Of a stretch of DNA of 64,000 nt, positions 1 through 8,648 are shown one piece after another. The notes beneath the pieces are model-generated. The model saw only the letters and a program-made list of their open reading frames with translations. It did not search any database and was not told the DNA's origin. How positions within the stretch are numbered: the stretch's first letter is position 1; each line of letters begins with the position of its first letter. Source of the DNA: Sporobacter termitidis DSM 10068 (GTDB taxonomy: Bacteria; Bacillota; Clostridia; Oscillospirales; Oscillospiraceae). A program made the position numbers and the translations under genes. The stretch is taken from positions 388,418-452,417 of the forward strand of contig NZ_FQXV01000001.1 in NCBI RefSeq assembly GCF_900130065.1, written 5' to 3'.

Positions 1-22
1 GTTCATTCCCGGAGGATGCTTT

Positions 23-955
23 ATGAAAATACTATTTTTTGGCCGCGGTACTATAGGAACTCAGTACGCCTGGGCGTTTGAAAATGCGGGCCATACCGTT
101 GAGTTTTATGTTCGCGAAGGCAGGAAGGCACAATACGGCTCATATGTAAACTTGGAAATATGGGACGCAAGGCGAAGCAAAAAAGATCGGATAGTCAAAG
201 AAAAATGGCCTATTGTAATGCATGAAGAAATAAACGAAAATCACGGCTATGACCTCATTTTTATGAGCGTCAACCCAGAGCAGGTATCAAGTGCGGTAAA
301 GTACCTCGCGCCGCGAGTTGGAAATGCGACGGTTCTTTTTTTTAATAACTTTTGGCGAGACCCTCAATCAGCTGTTCAGCCGATTCCGCTCAGTCAAATT
401 GTTTATGGCTTCCCCGGTGCCGGCGGCGGGTTTGAAGGAAACACTCTTTACGGCGGGCTTTACAAGACAGTTCAGTTTGGAACATTTGAACCCGAGCCAA
501 CCAAAAGAGATTTAGAGGTCCGCAAGCTTTTTGTTGAGGCAGGCTTTAAGATAATGGTTCAAAAGGATGTTAAAAGTTGGCTCTGGAATCACTTCGCGTT
601 CAACGCTGCAATGGAAGTCGAAGTATTAAAAAGCGGCAGTTTTGAAAAAGTAATTTCTTCACGCGAAGCGCTCGATGGATTAAGCCGGAACTTGAAAGAA
701 ATGATCCCTGTTTTGAAAGCAAAGGGCTCAAAACTTGATTTTTTGACAAATGTATTGAGCGGCCTGCCGCCGAAAGTCGTTAGTTTTCTTACGAGTCACG
801 TTGTTTTTTCTCCGAAAAGCATGTCCTATGCGCTTGTGGCGCATAACCACTTTAAAGTTGGCTATGCCGTACAGGAAGTTATTACAGATGCCAGAAAGTA
901 CGGAATAAAGGCACCACGGCTTTACGATGTAGAAAGCTTAATTACAGAACAGTGA
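23..955 (+). CDS. Ketopantoate reductase-like (ApbA/PanE family) dehydrogenase
   Basis: The 310-residue protein opens with a Rossmann nucleotide-binding motif (GRGTIGTQYAWAF, about residues 7-19), followed by the family's substrate-domain layout, including a lysine and an asparagine-rich stretch in the middle (KSWLWNHFAFNAA, about 185-197) where ketopantoate reductases carry the catalytic Lys and substrate-binding Asn. Known members reduce 2-dehydropantoate to pantoate with NADPH, but many paralogues in Firmicutes have other 2-keto acid substrates. No pantothenate gene (panB, panC, panD) lies next to it, so a true PanE role is only a possibility. The start follows a GGAGG at 11-15 with good spacing. 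The codons are AT-richer than in genes after 4 kb. Confidence 0.75.
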   Translation: MKILFFGRGTIGTQYAWAFENAGHTVEFYVREGRKAQYGSYVNLEIWDARRSKKDRIVKEKWPIVMHEEINENHGYDLIFMSVNPEQVSSAVKYLAPRVGNATVLFFNNFWRDPQSAVQPIPLSQIVYGFPGAGGGFEGNTLYGGLYKTVQFGTFEPEPTKRDLEVRKLFVEAGFKIMVQKDVKSWLWNHFAFNAAMEVEVLKSGSFEKVISSREALDGLSRNLKEMIPVLKAKGSKLDFLTNVLSGLPPKVVSFLTSHVVFSPKSMSYALVAHNHFKVGYAVQEVITDARKYGIKAPRLYDVESLITEQ

Positions 956-986
956 GCAGATCCAAGAAAAAAGGACAAGACGAAAA

Positions 987-1033
987 GACCTCCTATCGTA
1001 GAATAGTAATTACGACAGGAGGTCCTGTTTTGT
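987..1033 (+). terminator. Intrinsic terminator after the reductase gene
   Basis: A 14-bp inverted repeat with one mismatch (987-1000 with 1011-1024, 10-nt loop) is followed by CTGTTTTGTT. It lies 32 bases after the stop codon. Confidence 0.75.
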
Positions 1034-1299
1034 TGTGGGATAATGCAACTATTTATTCGATTAGATGTATTTAATTCGAAGAAACCTTGAAATATCCACA
1101 TTTCACTTAGATGTCATCTTTTTTATATCCTCAAGGGTCTCAATACTTATGGCTATTGCTAATGTGCTTAAAACCATTTATTTCCAATGCTTGACGTACG
1201 TTGAAGCAAGCAACAGCACTCTGTATGTCTTGAGGATACAAAAAAGATGCCGCTTGAAGCTGTCACCCCTTTGGTAGCACAGGAACCTTGGTCCAACCC
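1034..1299. other. AT-rich intergenic stretch with no supported gene
   Basis: An open frame of 70 codons on the plus strand has no ribosome binding site and no recognisable protein character. The stretch contains a separated inverted repeat, described on its own. Confidence 0.5.
1115..1249. repeat. Separated inverted repeat, 21-bp arms
   Basis: Bases 1115-1135 and 1229-1249 are reverse complements at 20 of 21 positions, separated by 93 bases. The spacer carries no recognisable gene. The layout is that of a miniature inverted-repeat element or the ends of a decayed mobile element, but no target-site duplication is evident. Confidence 0.55.
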
Positions 1300-2313
1300 T
1301 TATTTCGTATTTAAAAGATCAACGATCTCCTTGTTTATCACTCCGGGATTGCTCCAATGAACAGCATGGTTCGCACCATCAACAATAATTTGTTTGCTGT
1401 CGGTTGACCACTCTAGCAGCCTTAATTGTTCTCCCGCACTTTCGGGATAACTATTGAGATATTCAGAGGTGATTATTCTAAGCGGTATATCGCCCAAATA
1501 TCCATTGGACAGTACTGTAAAAGCGTTTTCTTCTTTTCTGTTCCCCTCATCGACTTGATTGCGATTATTAAAAGTTCTCAAAAATAATGCCCTGTCGAGT
1601 TTCTTTAATTGTTCGGGGGCTAATTCAAAGCCACTTCTGCCTGTTGACATCGGGGTTGCGGAATAAGGATATACTGTATGGAACAACGTTCTTATTATTC
1701 CTGTTTTGTTTGCTAAAGAAATTGTGCCTTTGAATATTGCTGTTCGAGCAAAAGCAAAATCGAATGCCCTTGGCATGTCAACATACATATCCGGGTTTGA
1801 ACCATCTATCAAAACAACGCCCTTTACTTCATCTTTATAGAGTTGGGCAAACCGAATAGCCTCCAATGAAGCTATGGAGTGTGCCACTAAAATGTAAGGA
1901 GGCTTTTCGCCCGACAACACTAATGCACCGTGAATTTCCTTTGTTATCGTATCAATATCTCTTGGGGCATTTGTAACATCGCTCCATCCATACCCCGGCT
2001 TATCGTATACTGCCACTCTTGCCTGTTTTTCAATCTCACTATACAGTGGGTAAAAATCAACATATCCGCTTGGCATTTGAAAACCGACACCAAACACTAC
2101 CGTCGCATCCCCGGTCCCGTCCGCCCAAATATGCATATTGTGGCCATCCACATTAATTAACTTACCAACCGGTTGATATTCTTTGTTGTCAACGTATTCA
2201 CCAATTTGCTCATAGGCAATTCCAAGTAATAGTACTATAAAAATGGTTAACAGTATTTTTATCCTTAATTTAACCGGTTTTCTCTTTTTATCTGTTTTTA
2301 TTGGTAATTCCAT
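1300..2313 (-). CDS. Membrane-anchored alpha/beta hydrolase
   Basis: A basic N-terminus (KTDKKRKPVKLR) and one hydrophobic helix (about residues 19-33) are followed by an alpha/beta-hydrolase fold facing the cell exterior. The turn YDKPGYGWSD (103-112) is typical of the family. The nucleophile elbow reads AHSIAS with Ser146, so small Ala residues replace the usual Gly of GxSxG. His316 in NHAVHW is the likely catalytic histidine. The substrate is unknown. It is the third gene of an operon with the PadR regulator and FtsW-like protein, 68 bases after the latter, with an AAGGAA ribosome binding site. Confidence 0.8.
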   Translation of the reverse strand: MELPIKTDKKRKPVKLRIKILLTIFIVLLLGIAYEQIGEYVDNKEYQPVGKLINVDGHNMHIWADGTGDATVVFGVGFQMPSGYVDFYPLYSEIEKQARVAVYDKPGYGWSDVTNAPRDIDTITKEIHGALVLSGEKPPYILVAHSIASLEAIRFAQLYKDEVKGVVLIDGSNPDMYVDMPRAFDFAFARTAIFKGTISLANKTGIIRTLFHTVYPYSATPMSTGRSGFELAPEQLKKLDRALFLRTFNNRNQVDEGNRKEENAFTVLSNGYLGDIPLRIITSEYLNSYPESAGEQLRLLEWSTDSKQIIVDGANHAVHWSNPGVINKEIVDLLNTK

Positions 2314-2381
2314 TTAGCTATTTCCTTACTTTTTCGCAATAGTATCTCCTATGATTAAAAGTTAATCATAAACTTGCCTTT

Positions 2382-3650
2382 TCAAGCTTTATAAATCTGC
2401 CGCCATTGTTGGCCCTGCCTTTGTGTTTTAGGCAATAAATTATTCCTTCTCCACACTGCCAATATAGTCCCAACCAGAACCATATTTACAATGTATCCCG
2501 TACCGCCATAGGAAACAAAAGGCATACTCATTCCTGTTAGCGGTATTAAGTTGAAATTAAGCAAAATATTGATCGTAAACTGGGCCGACAAGGCCATACC
2601 GGCTGACAGCGACAAATAGAACCCGTAATCATTTTTAATCCTTTTGGAGGTTATAAATATTCTGATGATAAATAATGTTATCGTGGCAAGCAGCGTAATT
2701 CCAACTGCCCATCCAAAGATTAAAATTATGTTGATTAATACATAATCGGTTGTCATAGCCGGCATAGAGCTTAAAAATTCACGACCGCTTACAACTGTAT
2801 TCATGCCCCCAAACCATTGTGAAACCGCAAACCAACTATCCGAAATAACCTGTTGATTTGGTGTGATTGAAAAAACACAAAACAGAGATGCTATGCCGAA
2901 GCTAAACAAGGATATGGACTGAGATTTTTTGCTTCCTCCAAAATCATTTCGTACAACTGCAACTAAAACTAAGACCGAATAAGTTATTGCCAGAACCACC
3001 ATACCACTGGTATTAGATACTGTTATCATTGCGATAAATGAGAATATTCCCCATAGGCCTAATTTAATGATGGCATAGAACCCTTGACCATGATATTTTT
3101 CAACAAACCCTGCAAATGCTATTACAAACAGGACAACGGCATATTCGCTGGAAAGATTAATTCCGGCTATACTCAGAAATGACCTGCCATTCACTTCATC
3201 GCCCGTAATAAGTGACATGCCAATCATAATCATTGCCATGCAATATATTGGAAGCGAAAATTTTTTCAATTTTGTGTAATCGAAGAAATAAATGCCGAGC
3301 ATCGCCAAAATTCCTATTCCGTCTAATATTAAGTACCGGGAAAAATTAAGAAAGGAATATCCTTGATGATGACTGCTTGCATACATAGCAATACCACCGA
3401 TTGCAGTTATAGCTGCAATAAGTCCGATAATTGACCACTCTGTTTTCGGTTTGTGCTGTTGATTTAGATTTTCACCGATTTCAAAGCTGTTGCCCATTTG
3501 CAAAACTGCCTGTTCAACTCCAATATCTTCGGCAGCTTCCAAAATATGCTCTGTTAACTCTGCCCGGATTTCATGATGTATTTTCTTGTATTTAATATGA
3601 CTGCACACATCATCTAAAAAGTCAGTTATTCTCTCATTCAAAGCTAACAC
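2382..3650 (-). CDS. FtsW/RodA/SpoVE-family membrane protein with permease-prefix domain
   Basis: Residues 1-70 form a soluble helical domain of the kind called a permease prefix domain, found on transporters and SEDS proteins placed next to PadR regulators. About ten hydrophobic segments follow. Family landmarks are visible: NGRSFLSIAGINLSSEYA, a TDY aspartate after a periplasmic loop (the position of the catalytic Asp of RodA/FtsW), and PFVSYGGTGY near the C-terminus. SEDS proteins polymerise lipid II glycan strands. This one sits outside any cell-division cluster, so it may be a specialised glycosyltransferase under PadR control. The GTG start lies 17 bases inside the padR reading frame, which suggests translational coupling. 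Confidence 0.8.
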   Translation of the reverse strand: MLALNERITDFLDDVCSHIKYKKIHHEIRAELTEHILEAAEDIGVEQAVLQMGNSFEIGENLNQQHKPKTEWSIIGLIAAITAIGGIAMYASSHHQGYSFLNFSRYLILDGIGILAMLGIYFFDYTKLKKFSLPIYCMAMIMIGMSLITGDEVNGRSFLSIAGINLSSEYAVVLFVIAFAGFVEKYHGQGFYAIIKLGLWGIFSFIAMITVSNTSGMVVLAITYSVLVLVAVVRNDFGGSKKSQSISLFSFGIASLFCVFSITPNQQVISDSWFAVSQWFGGMNTVVSGREFLSSMPAMTTDYVLINIILIFGWAVGITLLATITLFIIRIFITSKRIKNDYGFYLSLSAGMALSAQFTINILLNFNLIPLTGMSMPFVSYGGTGYIVNMVLVGTILAVWRRNNLLPKTQRQGQQWRQIYKA

Positions 3651-3972
3651 CCCCGATCACCTTATTAACGGCGTTGCTATAAACGCTCCACTCTTTTTTC
3701 TTATCATCAAGTAATGTTCGTCCAATTTTTGTAATTTTGTAATATTTCCGCTTACGACCTGAATCAGCATCCACCCAATAGGCATCAATATAATTGTTAT
3801 TTTCCAAAAAATGCAATAGCGGATAGAGTGTTCCTTCTTTCAAATCAAACGTTCCGTCCGAATGAGCTTTAAGTTCTGCTGCTATTTTATACCCATACAT
3901 ATCTTCATTTTTGAGCAGGCTCAAAATAAGCATTGTCGTACTGCCCTTTAGTAATTCCTTGTCAACTTTCAT
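3634..3972 (-). CDS. PadR-family transcriptional regulator
   Basis: A short winged-helix regulator (about 112 residues) with the PadR signature MYGYKIAAELK and the wing region GTLYPLLHFLE, followed by RKYYKITKIGR. Members repress operons for membrane proteins or stress responses and bind palindromes at their own promoters. I chose the ATG at 3972 because AGGGAG (3979-3984) lies six bases upstream; an adjacent ATG at 3975 is also possible, and a longer reading to 4005 would start inside the operator. A perfect 14-bp palindrome directly upstream is the probable autoregulatory site. It is the first gene of the operon padR, FtsW-like, hydrolase. Confidence 0.9.
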   Translation of the reverse strand: MKVDKELLKGSTTMLILSLLKNEDMYGYKIAAELKAHSDGTFDLKEGTLYPLLHFLENNNYIDAYWVDADSGRKRKYYKITKIGRTLLDDKKKEWSVYSNAVNKVIGGVSFE

Positions 3973-3983
3973 CATTTTCTCCC

Positions 3984-4021
3984 TATACATAGATATACTA
4001 TACATATTATATCTATGTATA
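3984..4021. promoter_or_regulatory. Probable PadR operator, perfect palindrome
   Basis: Bases 3984-3997 and 4008-4021 are exact reverse complements over 14 bp, with a 10-bp spacer. Each arm contains the ATAC.../...GTAT pattern typical of PadR sites. It covers the expected transcription start and the leader just before padR. Confidence 0.75.
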
Positions 4022-4022
4022 A

Positions 4023-4051
4023 GATATAATAGAAAACTTTCTTCTTGTCAA
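4023..4051 (-). promoter_or_regulatory. Sigma-A type promoter of the padR operon
   Basis: On the minus strand TTGACA (4046-4051) and TATATC (4023-4028) are spaced by 17 bases. The -10 abuts the palindrome, so a bound repressor would block initiation. Confidence 0.65.
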
Positions 4052-4122
4052 TACCTGTTTATAATAAAAATTCAAATTCTCTCTATCAACGCAATTCACT
4101 CCGCTTGCGCTTTGAATAGACA

Positions 4123-4162
4123 AAAAAAGATGCCGGCAAGACCTAGTAGGGCCTTGCCGGCA
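4123..4162 (-). terminator. Intrinsic terminator of the cheW-MCP operon
   Basis: A 10-bp GC-rich stem (4131-4140 with 4153-4162) is followed on the minus strand by TCTTTTTTTG. Confidence 0.85.
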
Positions 4163-4217
4163 AAGGGACGGCCATAGCTTCAAAAAAGCTATGATATTTG
4201 GAATTCATTATATCACA

Positions 4218-6284
4218 TCAGTATTTGCCGTAATCGCTGTCATCGGTATAGCGGACGGCGCGCGCGGGCAGCGCGGCGCCTTTTTTGTCGGCGAGCTGGA
4301 TGGGCGCGTCCTCCAGCCGGATTCCCTGAAAGCTGCCCTTGAGCCTGAAGCGTTTGACCTGATCTCTCAGGAAATCTGCCTGAGAGGACAGCTCCTCGCT
4401 GGCGGCGGCGCTTTCCTCCGAGGTGGCGGTGTTCGCCTGGACGACCGCGTTGACCTGATTGAGCGCCTGATTGATCTGCGAGATACCGGTGGACTGCTCG
4501 ACTGAGGAGGCGGCAATGTTGCCGACGAGTTGGGCGGCCTTGTCGATATCGTCGACGATCCTGTTGAGCGAAACCGCCGTTTCATTGGCGATCTTTGTGC
4601 CCTCCTCCACTTTTCTGATGGAGCTTTCGATCATTTCCGTCGTTTCCTTGGCGGCGTTCGCCGACCGGGCCGCGAGGCTTCTGACTTCCTCCGCCACAAC
4701 GGCGAAGCCTTTGCCGTGCTGTCCGGCTCTGGCCGCCTCCACCGCCGCGTTAAGGGCTAGAATATTTGTCTGGAAGGCGATATCGTCGATCACCTTGATG
4801 ATCTTTGAAATGCTGCCGGAGGAGGCGTTGATCCCGTCCATGGCGTAAAGCATGTCCTGCATCTGCTTTTTGCCGACGTCGGCGGTCGTTTTGGCGCGCT
4901 CGGCCAGCGTATTGGCATTGCCGGCGTTATCCGCGTTCATATGTGTGATGGAGGCGATATCCTCGATGGAGGCCGTCAGCTGTTCCAGCGAGCTGGCCTG
5001 CTCCGTGGCCCCCTGCGACAGCGTCATGCTGGATTCCGAGACGGCGCGCGCGCCCGTGGCGACCTGATCCGTGGCCGTGCTGATATTCGTCAGCACCTCG
5101 TTGTTCTTCTCGATCAGCTCTCCCAGTTTTATACCGAGGATGTCGTGCTCGGACCGCACGGGGATTTGAACGGTCAGATCTCCCGCCGCGACCTCTTCCA
5201 CGCCCCTTACCTGCGTCCTGATCGTGTCGATCATCTGCTGGAACGACGTGGACAGGGCGCCGATTTCATCATGCGACGTGATCTCGATATTGACGTCGAC
5301 ATCGCCCAGGGCGAGACGGTCTGACACGTCCACCAGCTTCTTGATCGGCCTGACGACGATCCTTTTTATTACCAGAATCGTGGCGGTCACGCTGATGGCG
5401 ATAAAGAGCACCGTTATGCCGGCGGTGAGATAAAGCAGCGCGCTGATGCCCGAGAAGAACTCGGCTTTCGGCGCCGTCAGCCCGATGGACCACTGCGTGT
5501 CCGGTATCGGCGCGTAAGCGATCACCTTGCCGGCCCCGTCATATGTATACGTCCCGTAGCCGGACGCCCCGCTTATCATCGTCTGAACGACGTCGGCCAG
5601 CTGCTGCAGCCCGGCGTCCTGCTTGGCGTCCTCAATGATATTGTCGGCATTGACGACCTTATCCGCGTCGGGATGCGCGATCGTCACGCCGGCGCTGTTG
5701 ACAATGAAGGAATACCCCGTATTGCCGACCTTGATGTCATTGGACATATCGGTAATGGCGGACGCGTCATGGGCGATCATCAGAACGCCGACGATTCTGT
5801 CTCCGGCATCCTTGATCGGTGCCGCGGTCACGGATACCATCTTGTTGTCGACCTTGCTCAAAATAGGATCGGTGACGGTTGTCGTCCCGTTGATAGCCGC
5901 CTTAAAATAATCGCGTTCGGAGATATCGGCCTGCGTCCCATTGCCGAAATTGGCGTTTCCGGTTTTGTCCGCCACAGCCATGCTCATATAACCCATTTGC
6001 TTAATGAGCGCCTCGACAAGCGGCTTTTGTTTGGCCCAGCTCATGGATTTCATATCGCTGCCGGCGGCAATCAGCTCCGCTTCTGTTTTCATGGAGGTGA
6101 TCTTTGTGGACATCAGCGTCGCCGCGGAATGTGCGCTGTTATTCAGATCATTTTCAATTAAATCCGTCATGGCGTTCGATGCGCTCAGATACGAAACGAA
6201 CCCGACGACGCATAATCCGGCGATCATCAGCAGAATCATCGCTGCCGAAATCTTCGCGGAGAGTTTCCTGCTTTTTGTTTGCAT
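4218..6284 (-). CDS. Methyl-accepting chemotaxis protein with dCache sensor
   Basis: A 688-residue transmembrane receptor. The first membrane helix is at about 13-35, an extracellular double-Cache sensor spans about 40-275, and the second helix is at about 280-303. A HAMP domain follows (about 304-358), then a cytoplasmic signalling domain with the invariant hairpin tip (FQTNILALNAA followed by GFAVVAEEVR). dCache receptors usually bind amino acids or other small carboxylates; the ligand here is unknown. The protein ends in KY, with no CheR-docking pentapeptide. It lies 42 bases after cheW, so both are probably one transcript. Confidence 0.95.
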   Translation of the reverse strand: MQTKSRKLSAKISAAMILLMIAGLCVVGFVSYLSASNAMTDLIENDLNNSAHSAATLMSTKITSMKTEAELIAAGSDMKSMSWAKQKPLVEALIKQMGYMSMAVADKTGNANFGNGTQADISERDYFKAAINGTTTVTDPILSKVDNKMVSVTAAPIKDAGDRIVGVLMIAHDASAITDMSNDIKVGNTGYSFIVNSAGVTIAHPDADKVVNADNIIEDAKQDAGLQQLADVVQTMISGASGYGTYTYDGAGKVIAYAPIPDTQWSIGLTAPKAEFFSGISALLYLTAGITVLFIAISVTATILVIKRIVVRPIKKLVDVSDRLALGDVDVNIEITSHDEIGALSTSFQQMIDTIRTQVRGVEEVAAGDLTVQIPVRSEHDILGIKLGELIEKNNEVLTNISTATDQVATGARAVSESSMTLSQGATEQASSLEQLTASIEDIASITHMNADNAGNANTLAERAKTTADVGKKQMQDMLYAMDGINASSGSISKIIKVIDDIAFQTNILALNAAVEAARAGQHGKGFAVVAEEVRSLAARSANAAKETTEMIESSIRKVEEGTKIANETAVSLNRIVDDIDKAAQLVGNIAASSVEQSTGISQINQALNQVNAVVQANTATSEESAAASEELSSQADFLRDQVKRFRLKGSFQGIRLEDAPIQLADKKGAALPARAVRYTDDSDYGKY

Positions 6285-6326
6285 TTATTGCTACCCCTAA
6301 CTGTTATTCTCTGTCTCTTTATCTTT

Positions 6327-6821
6327 TTATCTCTCTATCTCTTTATAAACGCTTTCGAGCTCTTCGCGGCTCAGCATCCTGTGACAGTCCATAACGAGCT
6401 TGACGTCGCCGCCGACCTTGCCGATGCTTTTGATAAAAGCCTGCTCGGACGACGTACGCTCCAATGGATTCGGAACGACGTCGGTCATCGATAAAACCTC
6501 GGCGACGCTGTCGACGATCAGCCCATAAAAATCATTTTCAATATCGACGATAATCACGCAGGTTCTGTCGGTATATTCGCCGGGCGTTTTATTAAACCGC
6601 AGCCGTACGTCGACGACCGGTATGATTCTTCCTCTTAAATTGATGATCCCCTTCACATATTCGGGCAGCTGCGGCATTTCGGTGATCGATTGAATCCCGA
6701 CAATTTCGGTGACATACCTGATTTCTATCGCATAATGCTCCCGGTCGATCATGAATGTGAGATACCTGTCTTTCTGGGTGTCCTCCTGTCCGTTAAAATC
6801 GCTGGTCATTGCCTCAGACAT
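6327..6821 (-). CDS. cheW: CheW chemotaxis coupling protein
   Basis: The 164-residue protein has the CheW fold: YLTFMIDREHYAIEI, then EMPQLPEYVKGIINLRGRI (the receptor/CheA contact loop), then VDSVAEVLSM near the C-terminus. CheW links receptors to the CheA kinase. The gene precedes the MCP gene, so the pair may form a dedicated receptor array unit; cheA, cheY and cheR are not in this window. AAAGGAGA provides a strong ribosome binding site. A sigma-D-like promoter lies about 110 bases upstream. Confidence 0.93.
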   Translation of the reverse strand: MSEAMTSDFNGQEDTQKDRYLTFMIDREHYAIEIRYVTEIVGIQSITEMPQLPEYVKGIINLRGRIIPVVDVRLRFNKTPGEYTDRTCVIIVDIENDFYGLIVDSVAEVLSMTDVVPNPLERTSSEQAFIKSIGKVGGDVKLVMDCHRMLSREELESVYKEIER

Positions 6822-6929
6822 AGAATCGTCTCCTTTCTCTTTTGCCTTTGCTCATATTTCTCATTTATCTCATTTTTTTCCAAACTCATCACCTCCTCAA
6901 TCCGGACTAAATCGTTTCGCTACTGATTC

Positions 6930-6957
6930 TTATCGTATTGCATGATAACGGTCTTTA
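6930..6957 (-). promoter_or_regulatory. Possible sigma-D (FliA-type) promoter of cheW-MCP
   Basis: On the minus strand TAAA is followed after 16 bases by TACGATAA. The consensus is TAAA-N15-GCCGATAA; six of eight -10 bases match and the spacer is one base long. Sigma-D control of chemotaxis genes is established in Firmicutes. Confidence 0.4.
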
Positions 6958-7245
6958 CATATTTTTATGGATATTTTTTTAGAATAATTTCACTTTTTCG
7001 GATAAATATTTGTGTATTCCAAGAACTTTTTAAGAAAACCCGGGCCTCCGCGCATATGGTCTATTCTCACATTTTTGGTTAATTTCTCATTTCTCCCGTA
7101 TCCCCCATAGCAGACCCTTCGGCTGTCCCGCGTCAAAACGCCGGCTGTTTCAGCGCCTGCCGTCCGGAGGCCGCGTTGAAAATTCGGTGATAATCATTGA
7201 GAGTGTGGGCCGATGGAGCACCTGTTTCCGGCAAATTTCCCCGTA
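6958..7245. other. Gene-free stretch upstream of cheW
   Basis: Between the cheW promoter region and the terminator of the response regulator I see no coding frame with a ribosome binding site and no strong repeat. Confidence 0.5.
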
Positions 7246-7291
7246 CGAAAAAAAGTGCCGGCAGTCCCCGGGCGGCCGGGTCTGCTGGCAC
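7246..7291 (-). terminator. Intrinsic terminator of the response-regulator gene
   Basis: An 11-bp stem with one mismatch (7253-7263 with 7281-7291) is followed on the minus strand by TTTTTTTCG. Confidence 0.85.
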
Positions 7292-7333
7292 TCTGACTGA
7301 TGAGGTATTTGACTGTAAAACGCGGGATAAATA

Positions 7334-8437
7334 TTACATTTTTTGTGTCTCCAGGGAACTTCTGTATTTTGTCGGCGTCACATTGAAGGTTTTCTTGAAA
7401 AGCTTGCTGAAGTACTCGACACTGAAGCCGAGCTTGTCGGCAATCTCATAGTTTTTCAGGCTGAAATCCGCCAGCAGTATTTTCGCCCGCTCCATCTTCA
7501 CAAAGGTGATGTAGTCAATAAGATTCCTGCCGGTCTTTTCCTTGAACAGCAGACTGAGATAGGAGCTTGAGATGAACAGCTTTTTGGACAGGATCATCAG
7601 CGATATCTGCGCGTCGATATTTTCCAGGACGTATTTGCACGCCATGCGCGCAAGCTTGCTGCTGCCGATCCCCAGCTCAAACCGCGAAACGGTCCCGGTG
7701 ATCCTTCCGACAATATCAAGAAACGCGTCCTCCATCTCGGGGAAGCCGGCATACTTCGAAAAGTCGATATCCTCCGGGACAGCCGGCGATGACAATTTGC
7801 TCATCCATGAATATTCCTTGTCCACCGCTTCCATCAGGTCTCCGAGCACCCTGTTGATAACATAGGCCGATTTCAAAAGGTCGAAGCCGACCTCGGACCA
7901 GATCGTTTCCAGCATCTTCTTCGCGGTGGCGGAAGCCTCGCCGCTGGCTTCGCTGATGTTTTTGACCAGGAGCTTCAATAATTCAGTAGGATAATGGTCG
8001 CTCACCTGGCGCACCAGCACATGATTGAGGTAGTCGATTTTGGACAGCTGTTCGTCGCGCTCGCTGATATACGCATGGGCCCGCTGCAGCGTTTTCATGA
8101 GGTCCGCCTCCTCCACCGGCTTCAGCAGGTATTCAAACGCGCCGATGGCGATGCCCTGCCGCGCGTATTCAAAGTCGCTGAACTGGCTCATGAGGATAAC
8201 GCATTTGCAGAGCCGTTCCTCAAAGACCTTCTTCGTCAGCTCAATGCCGTCTACGACCGGCATCCTGATATCGGTGATCAAAAGGTCTACCGGCTCCGCG
8301 TAGAGCTTGCTCAGCGCCTCCCGGCCGCTCGAAGCCTCCGACACAATGACAAAGCCGGATTTTTCTCCCCAGATGTCCAGCGCCTTGAGATCGTTATGAT
8401 AGATATCGTAATCATCCACGATCATCGTCTTATACAT
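7334..8437 (-). CDS. AraC-type response regulator (YesN-like)
   Basis: A 367-residue protein with an N-terminal receiver domain (phosphorylatable Asp56 in ITDIRMP, acidic pair at Asp8-Asp9, Lys in EYLLKPV) and a C-terminal AraC/XylS double helix-turn-helix (SSSYLSLLFKEKTGRNL, then GFSVEYFSKLFKKTFNVTP). Such regulators act with a membrane histidine kinase, often for sugar uptake operons, but no partner kinase is adjacent. The ATG at 8437 follows GGGGGGAGG at 8447-8455; an upstream in-frame extension to 8533 lacks family similarity. Confidence 0.9.
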   Translation of the reverse strand: MYKTMIVDDYDIYHNDLKALDIWGEKSGFVIVSEASSGREALSKLYAEPVDLLITDIRMPVVDGIELTKKVFEERLCKCVILMSQFSDFEYARQGIAIGAFEYLLKPVEEADLMKTLQRAHAYISERDEQLSKIDYLNHVLVRQVSDHYPTELLKLLVKNISEASGEASATAKKMLETIWSEVGFDLLKSAYVINRVLGDLMEAVDKEYSWMSKLSSPAVPEDIDFSKYAGFPEMEDAFLDIVGRITGTVSRFELGIGSSKLARMACKYVLENIDAQISLMILSKKLFISSSYLSLLFKEKTGRNLIDYITFVKMERAKILLADFSLKNYEIADKLGFSVEYFSKLFKKTFNVTPTKYRSSLETQKM

Positions 8438-8648
8438 ACTCTTCGCCTCCCCCCGGGACCGGCAGCCCAACGCATATTTTACAGCTTTATCGCCACAAAA
8501 ACAACAATGCGCTTTAACCCGCGGCCGTCTCACTCCCTCTTTGCCGGAACGGACTGTAAATGGCGTGTCAAGTGTGCTAAAATGTGTTTTACCCGCTGTG
8601 TGAATCAGGGTAAAGAGGGCGATACTTTGTATGTGAGGTGGATGCGCC

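Noticed and set aside
1065..1277. 70-codon open frame
   Set aside because: No ribosome binding site; it spans the separated inverted repeat and has no conserved features.
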